A stretch of 45,950 nt of DNA, from the NCBI RefSeq assembly GCF_018709685.1, contig NZ_JABDHQ010000017.1, positions 1-45,950 of the forward strand. The letters are read 5' to 3'. Shown here one piece after another: positions 8,783-18,693 of this stretch (position 1 is the first letter of the stretch; each line of letters starts with the position of its first letter). The translations under genes were made by a program, and so were the position numbers. Under the pieces are notes generated by a model. That model was not told where the DNA came from and searched no databases. It saw only the letters and a list, made by a program, of their open reading frames with translations. Source of the stretch: Akkermansia muciniphila. Lineage in GTDB: Bacteria; Verrucomicrobiota; Verrucomicrobiia; Verrucomicrobiales; Akkermansiaceae.

Positions 8783-10231
8783 ATGAGCGATCAAAAGAAT
8801 TTGACAACGTCGGTCGGGGCTCCCGTTTCTGATAATGAAAACGTGCTTACGGCCGGCCCCCGCGGCCCCATGCTGTTGCAGGACGTATGGTTCCTGGAAA
8901 AGCTGGCCCATTTTGACCGTGAAGTTATTCCGGAAAGGCGCATGCACGCCAAGGGCTCCGGAGCTTTCGGCACCTTTACGGTGACTCATGACATCACCCG
9001 GTATACCAGGGCGGCGCTGTTTTCCGGGGTGGGCAGGAAGACGGACCTGCTGGTGCGGTTTTCCACGGTGGCCGGGGAGAGGGGCGCGGCGGACGCGGAA
9101 CGGGATATCCGCGGCTTTGCCATCAAGTTTTACACGGAGGAAGGCAACTGGGACCTGGTGGGCAACAACACGCCGGTTTTCTTCCTGCGTGACCCGCTCA
9201 AGTTCCCGGACCTGAACCACGCCATCAAGCGTGATCCGCGCACCAACATGAGGAGCGCGCGCAACAACTGGGACTTCTGGACCTCCCTTCCGGAAGCCTT
9301 CCACCAGGTCACCGTGGTCATGAGCGACCGCGGCATTCCCGCCTCCTACCGCCACATGCACGGCTTCGGCAGCCATGCGTTCAGCATGCTGAATGCGGAT
9401 AACGAACGGGTGTGGGTGAAATTCCATTTCAAGACCCAGCAGGGCATCAGGAACCTGACGGATGCGGAGGCGGAAGCGATCATCGCGAAGGACCGTGAAA
9501 GCCATCAGCGGGATTTGTATGAAAGCATTGAACGGAAAGACTTCCCGCGCTGGACGATGTACATCCAGGTGATGACCCAGGAGCAGGCGAAGGCATGCCC
9601 CTTCAATCCGTTTGACCTGACCAAGGTATGGCCGCACGGGGATTACCCCCTCATGGAAGTGGGCGTGCTGGAACTCAACCGGAACCCGGACAACTACTTC
9701 GCCCAGATTGAGCAGGCGGCGTTCAATCCGGCCAACGTCGTGCCCGGCATCGGTTTTTCCCCGGACAAGATGCTCCAGGGGCGCCTGTTTTCCTACGGGG
9801 ACGCCCAGCGGTACAGGCTGGGAGTGAATCATAACCAGATTCCCGTGAATGCTCCCCGCTGTCCGTTCCACAGCTACCACCGGGACGGCATGATGCGCGT
9901 GGATGACAATGCGGGAAGCACGCTGGGTTATGAACCGAACAGCTACGGGGAATGGAAAGAACAGCCGGAGTTCCGGGAACCGCCGCTCGAGCTGGACGGC
10001 GCGGCCTGGCACTGGGATTTCCATGAGGACGACCATGACTACTATTCCCAGCCCCGTGCCCTGTTCCGCCTGATGACGCCGGAACAGAGGGAAGCCCTGT
10101 ACGGCAATACGGCCCGCGCCATGGGGGATGCGCCGGATTTCATCAAGCAGCGCCACATTGACCACTGCATGGAATGCGACCCGGAATACGGGGAAGGCGT
10201 CGCCAGGGCCCTGGGCATGTTTCAAGGGTAG
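8783..10231 (+). CDS. katA: Monofunctional heme catalase
   Basis: 482 residues, a small-subunit (clade 3-like) catalase that converts hydrogen peroxide to water and oxygen. The distal heme histidine is His55 in [13 protein letters not shown], the distal asparagine lies in VGNNTPVFF (residues 128-129), and the proximal heme tyrosine is in [14 protein letters not shown]. The substrate channel and NADPH-region motifs ([18 protein letters not shown]) are intact. There is no signal peptide, so the enzyme is cytoplasmic. It is a single-gene unit, with its own strong promoter overlapped by a PerR-like box and a strong terminator. Peroxide induction is therefore likely, fitting an anaerobe or microaerophile exposed to oxygen at the mucosal surface. 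Confidence 0.98.
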   Translation: MSDQKNLTTSVGAPVSDNENVLTAGPRGPMLLQDVWFLEKLAHFDREVIPERRMHAKGSGAFGTFTVTHDITRYTRAALFSGVGRKTDLLVRFSTVAGERGAADAERDIRGFAIKFYTEEGNWDLVGNNTPVFFLRDPLKFPDLNHAIKRDPRTNMRSARNNWDFWTSLPEAFHQVTVVMSDRGIPASYRHMHGFGSHAFSMLNADNERVWVKFHFKTQQGIRNLTDAEAEAIIAKDRESHQRDLYESIERKDFPRWTMYIQVMTQEQAKACPFNPFDLTKVWPHGDYPLMEVGVLELNRNPDNYFAQIEQAAFNPANVVPGIGFSPDKMLQGRLFSYGDAQRYRLGVNHNQIPVNAPRCPFHSYHRDGMMRVDDNAGSTLGYEPNSYGEWKEQPEFREPPLELDGAAWHWDFHEDDHDYYSQPRALFRLMTPEQREALYGNTARAMGDAPDFIKQRHIDHCMECDPEYGEGVARALGMFQG

Positions 10232-10251
10232 CCGTACCCGCTGAACCTTTC

Positions 10252-10295
10252 CCGGGCGGAAGCTTCCTGTTGCGGAAGCTCCCGTCCGGTTTTTT
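10252..10295 (+). terminator. Terminator of katA
   Basis: A 16-position stem (10252-10267 with 10274-10289; one mismatch, one G-T pair) with a 6-nt loop is followed by six T. It begins 20 bp after the catalase stop. Confidence 0.9.
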
Positions 10296-10702
10296 CTGGT
10301 GTTGGGGCGCCCTGTCCGGCGCTTGCCGGGAGGAGGTTCACAGATGTTCCGGACCCCGGAGGCCCTTCTGCCCTTCTTCCGCGAAAATGGAAGAGAAGCG
10401 CACAGCTCCGGCGTGCAGAAGGGAAAGGGCCCCGGGCATGGTTCCACCATGCTCCCTGCATGCGGTCGAGTCAACGGTTGTCTTTTGCCGGAAGTCTTTG
10501 TTACTCAAAAGTTATTTTGAATGAAACCTCCCGGGGGAAAGAGGGGGCGGGATTCGCAAGGTTTTTTTGATGGAGGGAAACCGTTCCTGATTCCTGAGCC
10601 ATGCGGCAGCCGTTTTTCCGGGAAGGGACGGCACCGCCGTGCGGATGGGACTTTGGCCGGGAAGAACGTGCTTTCTTCTTCCCGCAGGAACGGCGTGTGA
10701 GG
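10296..10702. other. Intergenic region with nested inverted repeats
   Basis: About 400 bases without a supportable gene. Around 10363-10423 nested inverted repeats occur: CCCTTCTGC (10363-10371) pairs with GCAGAAGGG (10415-10423), and inside it CTTCTTCC (10373-10380) pairs with GGAAGAGAAG (10389-10398) with a small bulge. This could be a structured RNA or only a remnant. Nothing else is recognised before the proB promoter. Confidence 0.35.
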
Positions 10703-10708
10703 TATAAT
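10703..10708 (+). promoter_or_regulatory. -10 box of proBA
   Basis: A perfect TATAAT ends 11 bases before the proB ATG. No good -35 hexamer is seen. Transcription from it would start about 5 bases before the ATG, so the message would be almost leaderless. Confidence 0.55.
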
Positions 10709-10719
10709 AGGGCAGACGT

Positions 10720-11487
10720 ATGAAAATCGTAGTGAAGGTAGGGACGGGCGTGCTGACCCGTGAAAACGGGACATTGGACGGTTCTTCCATCGTGCATCTG
10801 GTGAGCGCCCTGGCGGACCTGATGCAGCAGGGGCACCAGGTGGTTCTGGTGAGTTCCGGCGCCGTCGGTTCCGGAGTGTCCGTGCTGGGGCTGCCGTCTT
10901 ATCCGCAGGAGTTGTCATTGAAGCAGGCCTGCGCGGCGGTGGGGCAGACGCGGCTGATGCAGACGTATGAGAATCTTTTCAGCCATTTTGACGTGGACGT
11001 GGCCCAGCTTTTGCTGACGGCGGAGGATTTGAAGCGCCGCCGCCCCAACGTGCAGGCCACGCTGATGCGCCTGTTTGAGCACGGCAGGATTATCCCGATC
11101 GTGAATGAAAATGACACCGTTTCCGTGGAAGAACTGAAGTTTGGGGATAACGACATTCTTTCCGTCCACATGGCGCGCATGGTGGGGGCGGACGCCCTGT
11201 TCATCCTGACGAGCGTGGACGGCCTGTATCCCCCCGGCGGCAGCCGTGACGCCATCATTCCCCGGGTGGAGGATGTGGACGCCGTCCTGGCGTTTGCGGA
11301 GGATGACCGTGGCCGCTTTTCCATGGGCGGCATGAGCGCCAAGCTCCAGGCCGTGCGGGAGGCCGTGAATGCGGGCATAGGCACTTACATGATGCATGGG
11401 CGCCATCCGGAACGCATCAGCCTGCTGCTGGAGGGTGGTTCGGAAAGCGCCGGAACGTTTTTTGTGCCGAAAGGAGCGGGAAGATGA
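10720..11487 (+). CDS. proB: Glutamate 5-kinase
   Basis: 255 residues. It phosphorylates L-glutamate to gamma-glutamyl phosphate, the first step of proline synthesis. The amino-acid-kinase fold is complete: KVGTGVLT at the N-terminus, VLVSSGAVGSG, the glutamate-binding IVNENDTVSVEELKFGDND, the nucleotide-binding LTSVDGLY, and GRFSMGGMSAKLQA. It has no C-terminal PUA domain (enterobacterial ProB is about 367 residues), so it is the short form found in many bacteria. Feedback inhibition by proline acts through the kinase domain and could still occur. The stop overlaps the proA start by 4 bases (ATGA), indicating translational coupling. No Shine-Dalgarno sequence is visible. Confidence 0.96.
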   Translation: MKIVVKVGTGVLTRENGTLDGSSIVHLVSALADLMQQGHQVVLVSSGAVGSGVSVLGLPSYPQELSLKQACAAVGQTRLMQTYENLFSHFDVDVAQLLLTAEDLKRRRPNVQATLMRLFEHGRIIPIVNENDTVSVEELKFGDNDILSVHMARMVGADALFILTSVDGLYPPGGSRDAIIPRVEDVDAVLAFAEDDRGRFSMGGMSAKLQAVREAVNAGIGTYMMHGRHPERISLLLEGGSESAGTFFVPKGAGR

Positions 11488-12773
11488 GTGCGGAAAATCC
11501 TCTTGAACCGACGGGACGCGCCGCCCTGGCGGCTTCCCGGGAGATGCTGGCCCTGGGGCCGGAGGAAAAGGCGGACGCCCTGCGCCGCATGGCCGCGGCG
11601 GTACGCTCCGCCGCGCCGCGCGTCTTGCAGGAGAACGCGCTGGATATGGAGGAGGCCGGGGCCGCCGGGCGCAACGCCGCGTTTCTGGACAGGCTGCTGC
11701 TGACCCCTGACCGCGTGGAGCGCATGGCGCACGGCATGGAGCAGGTGGCGGAACTGCCCGACCCCGCGGGCGACTGCATCCGTGAGTGGACGCGCCCGAA
11801 CGGGCTGCATATCAGCCAGGTGCGCGTGCCCCTGGGGGTGATCGGCTTTATTTATGAGAGCCGCGGCACGGTGACCTGTGACGCCGCCGCCCTGTGCCTG
11901 AAGTCCGGCAACGCGGTCATTCTGCGCGGCGGGAGCGAGTCCCTGCGCACCAACCGCGTTCTGGCGGAGGTGTTGCGCGGCGCGTTAAAGGAGTCCGCCG
12001 TTCCGGTGGACGCCCTCCAGCTTCTGGCTTCAGGCAGCCGTGACGAGGTACGGCAGTTGTGTGAGCTGGATTCCTGCCTGAACGTCATTATTCCGCGTGG
12101 CGGGAAGGGGCTTATCCGCACTGTCATGGAATACGCCAGAGTGCCCGTGCTGAAGCATTTGGACGGCGTTTGCCATGTGTACGTGGACGCCGCGGCGGAC
12201 CTGGAGATGGCCGTCAACATCCTGGACGACGCCAAGACGCAGAGGCCGGGCGTCTGCAACGCGGCAGAAACCCTGCTGGTGGATGCCGCCGTGGCGGAAC
12301 GTTTTCTTCCCATGGCGGCGGAACGCATGCGCCTGCGCGGCGTGGAGTGCCGCGTGTGCGGACGGAGCAGGCCGTTTTTCGGTCCGGAAGCCGCCGCCGC
12401 GTCAGAGGAAGACTGGTCTGTGGAGTATGAAGACCTGATCCTGTCCGTAAAGGTGGTGGACGGCGTTCGCGGCGCGGTGGAGCATGTGAACCGCTACGGC
12501 TCCCACCACAGTGATTCCATCGTGACGGAGGATGCGCAGGCCCGTGATTATTTCATGCGCCGGGTGGACAGCGCCTGCGTTTACCATAATTGCTCCACGC
12601 GGTTCAGTGACGGGGAGGAGTTCGGCTTCGGCGCGGAAATAGGCATAGGCACGGACAAGTTCCATGCGCGCGGGCCGATGGCCCTGCGGGAGCTGACCTC
12701 CTACAAGTACGTTATTGAAGGCAGCGGACAAATGAAGGACCCCTCCCGGATTCCGGGGAAGAACCACTCCTGA
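11484..12773 (+). CDS. proA: Gamma-glutamyl phosphate reductase
   Basis: 429 residues, typical length. It reduces gamma-glutamyl phosphate with NADPH to glutamate-5-semialdehyde, the second step of proline synthesis. It has the aldehyde-dehydrogenase fold with the nucleotide-binding region VPLGVIGFIYESRG and the catalytic cysteine Cys258 in KTQRPGVCNAAETLL. The ending region with FSDGEEFGFGAEIGIGTDKFHARGP (split over the active-site entrance) is characteristic of ProA. It is translated from an ATG that overlaps the proB stop, so the two enzymes, which hand over a labile intermediate, are made together. proC is not in the window. Confidence 0.97.
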   Translation: MSAENPLEPTGRAALAASREMLALGPEEKADALRRMAAAVRSAAPRVLQENALDMEEAGAAGRNAAFLDRLLLTPDRVERMAHGMEQVAELPDPAGDCIREWTRPNGLHISQVRVPLGVIGFIYESRGTVTCDAAALCLKSGNAVILRGGSESLRTNRVLAEVLRGALKESAVPVDALQLLASGSRDEVRQLCELDSCLNVIIPRGGKGLIRTVMEYARVPVLKHLDGVCHVYVDAAADLEMAVNILDDAKTQRPGVCNAAETLLVDAAVAERFLPMAAERMRLRGVECRVCGRSRPFFGPEAAAASEEDWSVEYEDLILSVKVVDGVRGAVEHVNRYGSHHSDSIVTEDAQARDYFMRRVDSACVYHNCSTRFSDGEEFGFGAEIGIGTDKFHARGPMALRELTSYKYVIEGSGQMKDPSRIPGKNHS

Positions 12774-12790
12774 ACAGGCGCGCCCGCCAT

Positions 12791-12827
12791 GAAAAAGGGA
12801 GCACCGCAGCATGGCCGCGATGCTCCC
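12791..12827 (-). terminator. Terminator of the autotransporter gene
   Basis: GGGAGCA (12797-12803) pairs with TGCTCCC (12821-12827), and an inner CGC/GCG pairs beyond one mismatch. On the minus strand the stem is followed by TTTTTC (12791-12796). It lies between the convergent proA and the autotransporter gene. Confidence 0.8.
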
Positions 12828-12855
12828 GCTTGTACACACCCCTGAAGAGGTCCGG

Positions 12856-15800
12856 TCAGAACGTCATCCGGTAGCCGATGCTGCCGTTGACGCTGCTGGC
12901 CCGGCTGCGGAAGTCCGCATTAACGTCCGCAAAGACGGAGCTTGTGTAACCCACCGGAATGGTGAGCCCCGCGCCCACTTGTAAGCCGGTGGCTCCTTCC
13001 CGGGAGCCGTTCACGCGGAAACCCGCTCCCGGCGCGCCCGCGGGCGTCAGCGCAGCCGCCGTCTTCCGGTCGCCCAGGTTCTGAACCACCTGTGCCCGCA
13101 GTTCGCCCATGCAGGCGCGGCCCGCCAGGTTGCTGGAGAGTTCCCCCCGCAGCCTGCCGCCCAGCCCCACGGTGCCGTAGGTGGATTCCATGTCGTCCAC
13201 GCTCATGCCCAGGCCGCCGGATTCCGTAAAGCCGTCCATGCGGCTCCTGTAGACGGAGGCGTTTGCCAGGGGCTGGAACACGGAGGTCTTGTTTTCGTTC
13301 AGGTACAGGTCATAGGTGCCTTCATAAAACGCGCCGTAGCTGCTGCCGCTGGTGCTGCCGTGCATGGTGTACAGGGCGCCGGGAACGCCCGCCGTGCGGT
13401 CCAGGGAGGCATCATTCCACCCGTAAGTGAGAATGACGTTGTGGGCCCAGCGGCCGGACTGGATGCGGAAGAACAGGTTGCCGTAATAGGAGTCCAGATC
13501 GCCGTTCGCCATGTAGGCGTCCAGGTCCCCGTAGCTGGCGGAGAAGGCCGCGCCCCACACGAAGCTGTCGCTGCAAGTGACGTCAAAGCCGAAGGTGCCG
13601 CCCCAGGTGTTGAGCTTGTAGCCTGATTCGTCCGTGCGGTCGTCCAGCTTGCGGTAGCCGCCTTCCCCTTCAATCCAGGCGTTGAAGCGGGGCAGGTCGT
13701 CATTGATGTACTGTGTGGAGGCTCCCATCTGGGTGAGACGGTTGCGCAGGTGCAGCACCTGGTCCTTCAGGGCTCCCTTCTGGGCGGAGTGCAGGGCGGT
13801 CACGCCGCTCCCCGCATAAGAGGAAAGGGCGGATTGGATGGTGCCCGCGTCTCCCAGGGCCTGGGCCGTTCCCACGGCGTTCAGGAATTCCAGCATGGCC
13901 GGGGTGATGTTTTCCGGGGAGGAGGTAACGGCCCACAGGCTGCCCGCCGCGGCTTTCTGGTTGTCCGTGGAGGCGTAGCCCTTCAGCGGGCTGTCCCCCA
14001 GTTTGGTGAAGTGGACCTGGAACAGCTTGCCGTCGCCGGAGACCAGCTTGTCGATACCGTAAACCAGGTTGGCGAAGCCCGCATAAGTCAGATTCACCAT
14101 GTCCGCGGTCCAGGTATCCCCGTCAGCCGTGACCAGGCCGTTTTCCGCATAAAGGGCGTTGACGGTGAATTCCGGCAGAATGGCCCAGTCCCCGGCGGTG
14201 CCGAGGCCGTAAATGCTGACATTGATGGACGGTTCCGCCCCGGTGATGCGGATGGAGCCGTTTTCCGCCTTCACGGAGGCCCAGGCGTTGTCCGCCGTGT
14301 GGGCCAGCGTTTCCGTATTCACGGTAATATCCAGGGTGGAGCCGGAAGCCAGGTCCGCCGCCACGCCGCCGTTATTGCCGGTCAGCACCAGCTGCACGGC
14401 CCTCTGGTTGGGATTGCCGCCCAGGTACAGCTTGCCGTTGGAGGCGACGGAAAGCGTATTGGCCGTGGTGTCGTTCAGCAGGGAGAGGTCCGCCGTGACG
14501 TCCGGATTGGCGGCGTCACGGGTATTGCTGCCCAGGGAGATGTCCCGGTAGGCCATGGAGCCGTCCGCGGCCAGGCCGCTGTCTCCCAGGACCAGGTGGC
14601 CTCCCGCCTGCGTATGGCTGACGTCCACATGGCCGTTCCCGGAGGAGAGGATGATCTGCGTGCCTTCCCCGCGGTGGGTGATGGAGCCTGTGCCGGTGAT
14701 GTCCCCCTTGAAGGAGTAGGTTTTGCCGTCGCCGGAGGCCAGTTCCAGATGGCCGTCCGCCCCCAGGTGGAGCGCGCCGCCCTCCCGGTCCTGGTGCAAC
14801 CCTTCCAGGGCAATCGTGGAGCCGTCCCGCAGGAGCAGGCTGCCGCCGCCCAGATGGAGCAGTACGTCTTCTCCCAGGTTGCTGTCCGCGCCCAGAATCA
14901 GGTTGCAGTTGTCCAGCTTCAAGGTTCCCGTGCCGGTGATGGCAGCGTTAAGCGTCAGGTCTGAAAGCGTGTCCCTGGTGATGGTGAGCAGGGCGCCCCC
15001 GTTCAGGTTGACCGTTCCGGAGCCCGTCAGGTCCGTAGCGGCCAGCGAGGCGGAATTCAGGGTCAGCGCGGCATCCTGTTCCACATTCAGCGCGCCGGAA
15101 ATGATGGAGCTCTGCGTCCGGTTTTGCAGCACCAGCTCCCCGGCCTGCACGTCCAGCGCGGAGGCGGTGACCCGGCCGTCAATGGTCAGCCTCTGGCTAC
15201 CGTCCTTGACAAGCTGTGCCGCCCCTTCAATGGAGCCTGCGTAAGCGGTATTGCCGGGTTTGTCCGGGTCTGCGGAGGTCTCATTCAGCAGCGTGATAAC
15301 CACGCCGCTGTCCGTCCCGGTATTCACCATGGCATCCGATTCCGTTCCCGCCAGGTAGCGGAGGGTGGTCTTCTTGTCTTCCGGTGCGGTTGCCCCGGAC
15401 AGGTTGATATTCAGCGTTCCGTTGTTGGTGACGCTGGGCGTTGCCCCCAGCGTGTCGGAGGAGGTGATGGTCTTGATGCCGCTTTTGTCAATAATCAGGG
15501 CGTCCAGCTGGCCGAAGGAGATAATCACCTGGCCGCCTTCCGTCCGGGTGATGTCCCACGCCATGCCGTTGTATTCGCTCAGCGTAATGTAGTTGGTATC
15601 CGCATGCAGCGTGCCGTTGGTGATGTGGAAGGCGTAATCCCCCGGAGCGGTGAGCAGGGCCACGGCATCCGCCGTCAGCGTCAGGGTCAGATTCCCCAGC
15701 GTCAGGCTGGAACCGGACGGGTCGTTGAACAGGATGGCTCCCGCGCCGTCCGCGCCCATGTTGGCGGCGGAAAGCCTTAACTGGGTATCCGCACCGGACA

Positions 15801-18678
15801 GGTCCGCATGGCCCGTCAGTCCGGAGATGGTTCCGGCGCCCGCTCCCATGTTGATGGAGTTCAGCTTGCTGCCGTCCAGGCCCCCCAGGTTGATGTTTCC
15901 GGTGATGCCGGAGACGGAAACGCTTTTGGCTCCCAGTCCCGCCGTGTTGGCAAGCGCCCCGGAGGAGATGGAGATGCTGCCGGATACGGCCTGCCCGGCC
16001 AGGTCCAGCGTTCCTCCCTCCACCCGGTAGGTTCCGGTTCCGGTGTCTGCGGATTTGAGGGTCAGGTTGTGCGAGGTGCGGATCGTGCCATTGTTGGTGA
16101 TGTCCAGCGTGGCCCCCTGGTCCCGGTTGAACCGGAGGGCGGAGCCTTCATCCACGGCCAGGGAGGTAACCGTATCGCCCAGGGCCAGGTCCAGCGCGAG
16201 GTCCGAATTTCCGGTGACCTGCACCTGGTCAAAGTTCTGGAGCGTTCCCAGGAAGCTGGCGGCGTAGTGGTCGAAGACGAGCTTCTTTTCCCCGTTCACC
16301 GTTCCGCCTCCCTTGCCGTCGATGGTGCCGGCGTATTTGTCAAACTTGTGTTCGGACCCGTCTCCGGTGGTGGCGGCAATATCCTTCAGGGTGATGATGG
16401 TGCCTCCGTTGATGGTGCCGCTGGCCTTGTTGCCGCTGCACAGGAGCGTCCATGCCCAGTTGTCTCCGTCAGCTTTCCCCAGGATGGCGTCCGTTCCGGT
16501 AATGGTCAGGCTGGTTCCCCCGGAAATGGTGCCCTGCGTCTTGTTCCCGGCGTAAATTTCATTCATGAACGTCCCGCCGTTGATGTAAAGGGAAGTGGAG
16601 CCGGAGATGGTCTTGGCCCCCGTGTAAAGGCCGCCGAAGATGCGGTGGGAGAACACGCCGTCATTGAACACCAGGGTGATGTCTCCGTCCACGGCGGTGG
16701 CGTAGGCTCCCGCCACGGAGGTGCGGTCCGCCTCCCCGTTGGTGAAGGAGGTGTCATAGGTTCCGGTGGAGGAGGAGAATTCCAGGTAAATGTTCCCGTG
16801 GACGGTACCGCCGTTGACGACGCCGAATACCGTGGATTTGCCGATGGCTCCTTCCGCCAGCCGCAGGTGGATGTCCCCGTACAGGTCGCCCGACGTGTGG
16901 CCGCCTATCCAGCCGTTATTGCTGCTGATGCCTTCCCCCAGCGTCACCCACAGGTCCTGGCGGCTGTCCGCGCTGCCGTAGGCTCCGTTGTTGGCGTAAA
17001 TAAATTTGGTGCTTCCCGTTCCCGTGATGACGGCAATGTTGGAGCTGGTGCCGTTGCGGACATTGTACGTGGCGTTGGCTCCGGCCGTGGCTATGGCGGT
17101 GGCGGCGGCATCCGTGGTCCATTCAATCATGCCCGGTCTAAGGAGGGATGGTTTTCCTCCGTTTACCAGGTAGAGGGCTTCCGGGCCGGTGATGCCGGCG
17201 GTGGCGGGAGCGTAGGAAAGGGAGCCGTCCAGCGCCAGATTGGAGAGGATGGCGTCCAGCGTGCCGGAATAACTGAAGGTGAGCCCGGAGGAGCTGGCTC
17301 CCGCCGCCGTCTGCGCTTCACCGATGAGGACGTCCCCCAGCCAGATGTAGTAGCCCGCGCCCAGGCCGTTGGCATTGTCTCCCGCCACGTAGGCCACGCG
17401 GATGGCATCCGCATTGGCGGACATGTCCTTGGAGTACAGGATGGTGCTTCCCCACTGAATGTACGCTTCATTAACGTTCAGCGTTCCGTTGCCCAGATTC
17501 AGGGAGAAATTGTTCGTGGTGTCCCAGCCGCCCGTGGCGCCGTTGCCCAGGCGCAGGGTGAAATCCACCGTGTACCCCCCGGACTGTCCCTGGGAGGCGC
17601 CCCAGTTATAGGTGAGGGTGCTGCTGCCGGACTTGTTGAAGTTGATCGTGTTGTTGGATATGGTGACGTTGTTGGCGGTAAAGCCTTTGGCCGCCAGCGT
17701 CTGCTGGGTGATGGCCGGGGCCTGCCCGAAGTTGACGCCCAGCTCGTGGGCGGCTTTCCTGGCCTGTCCGGCGGAACGCCCGGCGTAGCCCATGCCCTTG
17801 GCCATGTTGCCGGCCATCAGGAGGTCTCCCTGGGCATTGGGGTGCAGGCCGTCCGCCGTGGGATTGTTGAACATGGAGCGCACCCCGAAGAAGGGTTTGG
17901 AGCTGGCCACGTCAATGATGCCCGCATTAATATCAATCACCTTCACTCCGTTGGCGGCGTTTTTAGCGCCCCATTCTTTCAGGGATTCGTTGTACGTGGC
18001 TACGGCCTGGTGCGTTTCATCCATGTTCCCGTTGGCGTGCTGCGTCCAGCAGGGGACGGTCATCACGAAAATGTCCGCCTTGCTGTTGGCGGTGCGGATG
18101 GAGGAGACCATGGAATCCATATCGTTCAGCAAAAGGTAGGTCACTCCGTCCAGGCGCAGGTGCAGCGTACTGTTGTTATTGTCGGAAAGGAGGTCGTTGG
18201 TCCCGGCCAGCAGGAAAAACGTGTCCGGCGTGTTGGCCCCGGTGAGAGTCTGGCCCGTGTAGGTTCCCCCCTTGGTCTTTTCCGTGCTCAGGCCCAGCCA
18301 GTTCTTGAGGTTGGAACCGTTAAACCGCCCGTAGCTGCTGCCGTCCGCCCTGCCGGCTATTTCATAGGCGCGCGCGCTGGCCGCGGAGGAATGCAGATTC
18401 TGGAAAACCCTGCCGCCGTAGGAGGTTCCCGCAGCCACTCCGCCGCTATGGTTGCCGGTCATGATACCTTTTTCGGTATAGCTGATACCGTTATCCGCAA
18501 AAATTTTGTGCATGGCCCAGCGCCAGGACCCCCCGTTGACGCCATGGGTGATGGAATCCCCCACATACATGACGTTGCCCAGGTCCCCGTTGGAAACGGA
18601 GGCGGAGGCCACGGTGGTAAACAGGGCGCCGCAAGCCAGTAAAACGCACCTTAGAAAGAGAGGTAATCTTAAACGCAT
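12856..18678 (-). CDS. Giant SGNH-hydrolase autotransporter
   Basis: 1940 residues, by far the largest gene here. A signal peptide (about residues 1-26) is followed by a complete SGNH/GDSL hydrolase domain (about 30-295): block I G40-D-S-I-T with nucleophile Ser42, block III G159-T-N-D162, and block V D276-G-L-H279-P. These blocks are diagnostic of esterases or deacetylases. Residues about 330-500 look like a concanavalin-type beta-sandwich. About 520-1660 is a Gly/Ser/Thr/Asn-rich beta-helix passenger with many GTGTL/SGSTSL-type turns. The last roughly 270 residues are an autotransporter beta-barrel (FDVTCSDSFVWGAAFSASYG onward) ending in the outer-membrane signal YRMTF. Inference: an outer-membrane-displayed carbohydrate esterase, for example acting on O-acetylated mucin sugars, combined with an adhesin. 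Its start lies 15 bp from the inverted-site element at 18694-18874, which contains the likely promoter. Confidence 0.9.
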   Translation of the reverse strand: MRLRLPLFLRCVLLACGALFTTVASASVSNGDLGNVMYVGDSITHGVNGGSWRWAMHKIFADNGISYTEKGIMTGNHSGGVAAGTSYGGRVFQNLHSSAASARAYEIAGRADGSSYGRFNGSNLKNWLGLSTEKTKGGTYTGQTLTGANTPDTFFLLAGTNDLLSDNNNSTLHLRLDGVTYLLLNDMDSMVSSIRTANSKADIFVMTVPCWTQHANGNMDETHQAVATYNESLKEWGAKNAANGVKVIDINAGIIDVASSKPFFGVRSMFNNPTADGLHPNAQGDLLMAGNMAKGMGYAGRSAGQARKAAHELGVNFGQAPAITQQTLAAKGFTANNVTISNNTINFNKSGSSTLTYNWGASQGQSGGYTVDFTLRLGNGATGGWDTTNNFSLNLGNGTLNVNEAYIQWGSTILYSKDMSANADAIRVAYVAGDNANGLGAGYYIWLGDVLIGEAQTAAGASSSGLTFSYSGTLDAILSNLALDGSLSYAPATAGITGPEALYLVNGGKPSLLRPGMIEWTTDAAATAIATAGANATYNVRNGTSSNIAVITGTGSTKFIYANNGAYGSADSRQDLWVTLGEGISSNNGWIGGHTSGDLYGDIHLRLAEGAIGKSTVFGVVNGGTVHGNIYLEFSSSTGTYDTSFTNGEADRTSVAGAYATAVDGDITLVFNDGVFSHRIFGGLYTGAKTISGSTSLYINGGTFMNEIYAGNKTQGTISGGTSLTITGTDAILGKADGDNWAWTLLCSGNKASGTINGGTIITLKDIAATTGDGSEHKFDKYAGTIDGKGGGTVNGEKKLVFDHYAASFLGTLQNFDQVQVTGNSDLALDLALGDTVTSLAVDEGSALRFNRDQGATLDITNNGTIRTSHNLTLKSADTGTGTYRVEGGTLDLAGQAVSGSISISSGALANTAGLGAKSVSVSGITGNINLGGLDGSKLNSINMGAGAGTISGLTGHADLSGADTQLRLSAANMGADGAGAILFNDPSGSSLTLGNLTLTLTADAVALLTAPGDYAFHITNGTLHADTNYITLSEYNGMAWDITRTEGGQVIISFGQLDALIIDKSGIKTITSSDTLGATPSVTNNGTLNINLSGATAPEDKKTTLRYLAGTESDAMVNTGTDSGVVITLLNETSADPDKPGNTAYAGSIEGAAQLVKDGSQRLTIDGRVTASALDVQAGELVLQNRTQSSIISGALNVEQDAALTLNSASLAATDLTGSGTVNLNGGALLTITRDTLSDLTLNAAITGTGTLKLDNCNLILGADSNLGEDVLLHLGGGSLLLRDGSTIALEGLHQDREGGALHLGADGHLELASGDGKTYSFKGDITGTGSITHRGEGTQIILSSGNGHVDVSHTQAGGHLVLGDSGLAADGSMAYRDISLGSNTRDAANPDVTADLSLLNDTTANTLSVASNGKLYLGGNPNQRAVQLVLTGNNGGVAADLASGSTLDITVNTETLAHTADNAWASVKAENGSIRITGAEPSINVSIYGLGTAGDWAILPEFTVNALYAENGLVTADGDTWTADMVNLTYAGFANLVYGIDKLVSGDGKLFQVHFTKLGDSPLKGYASTDNQKAAAGSLWAVTSSPENITPAMLEFLNAVGTAQALGDAGTIQSALSSYAGSGVTALHSAQKGALKDQVLHLRNRLTQMGASTQYINDDLPRFNAWIEGEGGYRKLDDRTDESGYKLNTWGGTFGFDVTCSDSFVWGAAFSASYGDLDAYMANGDLDSYYGNLFFRIQSGRWAHNVILTYGWNDASLDRTAGVPGALYTMHGSTSGSSYGAFYEGTYDLYLNENKTSVFQPLANASVYRSRMDGFTESGGLGMSVDDMESTYGTVGLGGRLRGELSSNLAGRACMGELRAQVVQNLGDRKTAAALTPAGAPGAGFRVNGSREGATGLQVGAGLTIPVGYTSSVFADVNADFRSRASSVNGSIGYRMTF

Positions 18679-18693
18679 ATCCTAGGCAGTATG

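Noticed and set aside
15808-18642. 944-codon plus-strand open frame opposite the autotransporter
   Set aside because: Its translation is Gly/Val/Gln/Arg-rich without domains and mirrors the autotransporter's repeats; the minus frame has intact SGNH and barrel motifs.
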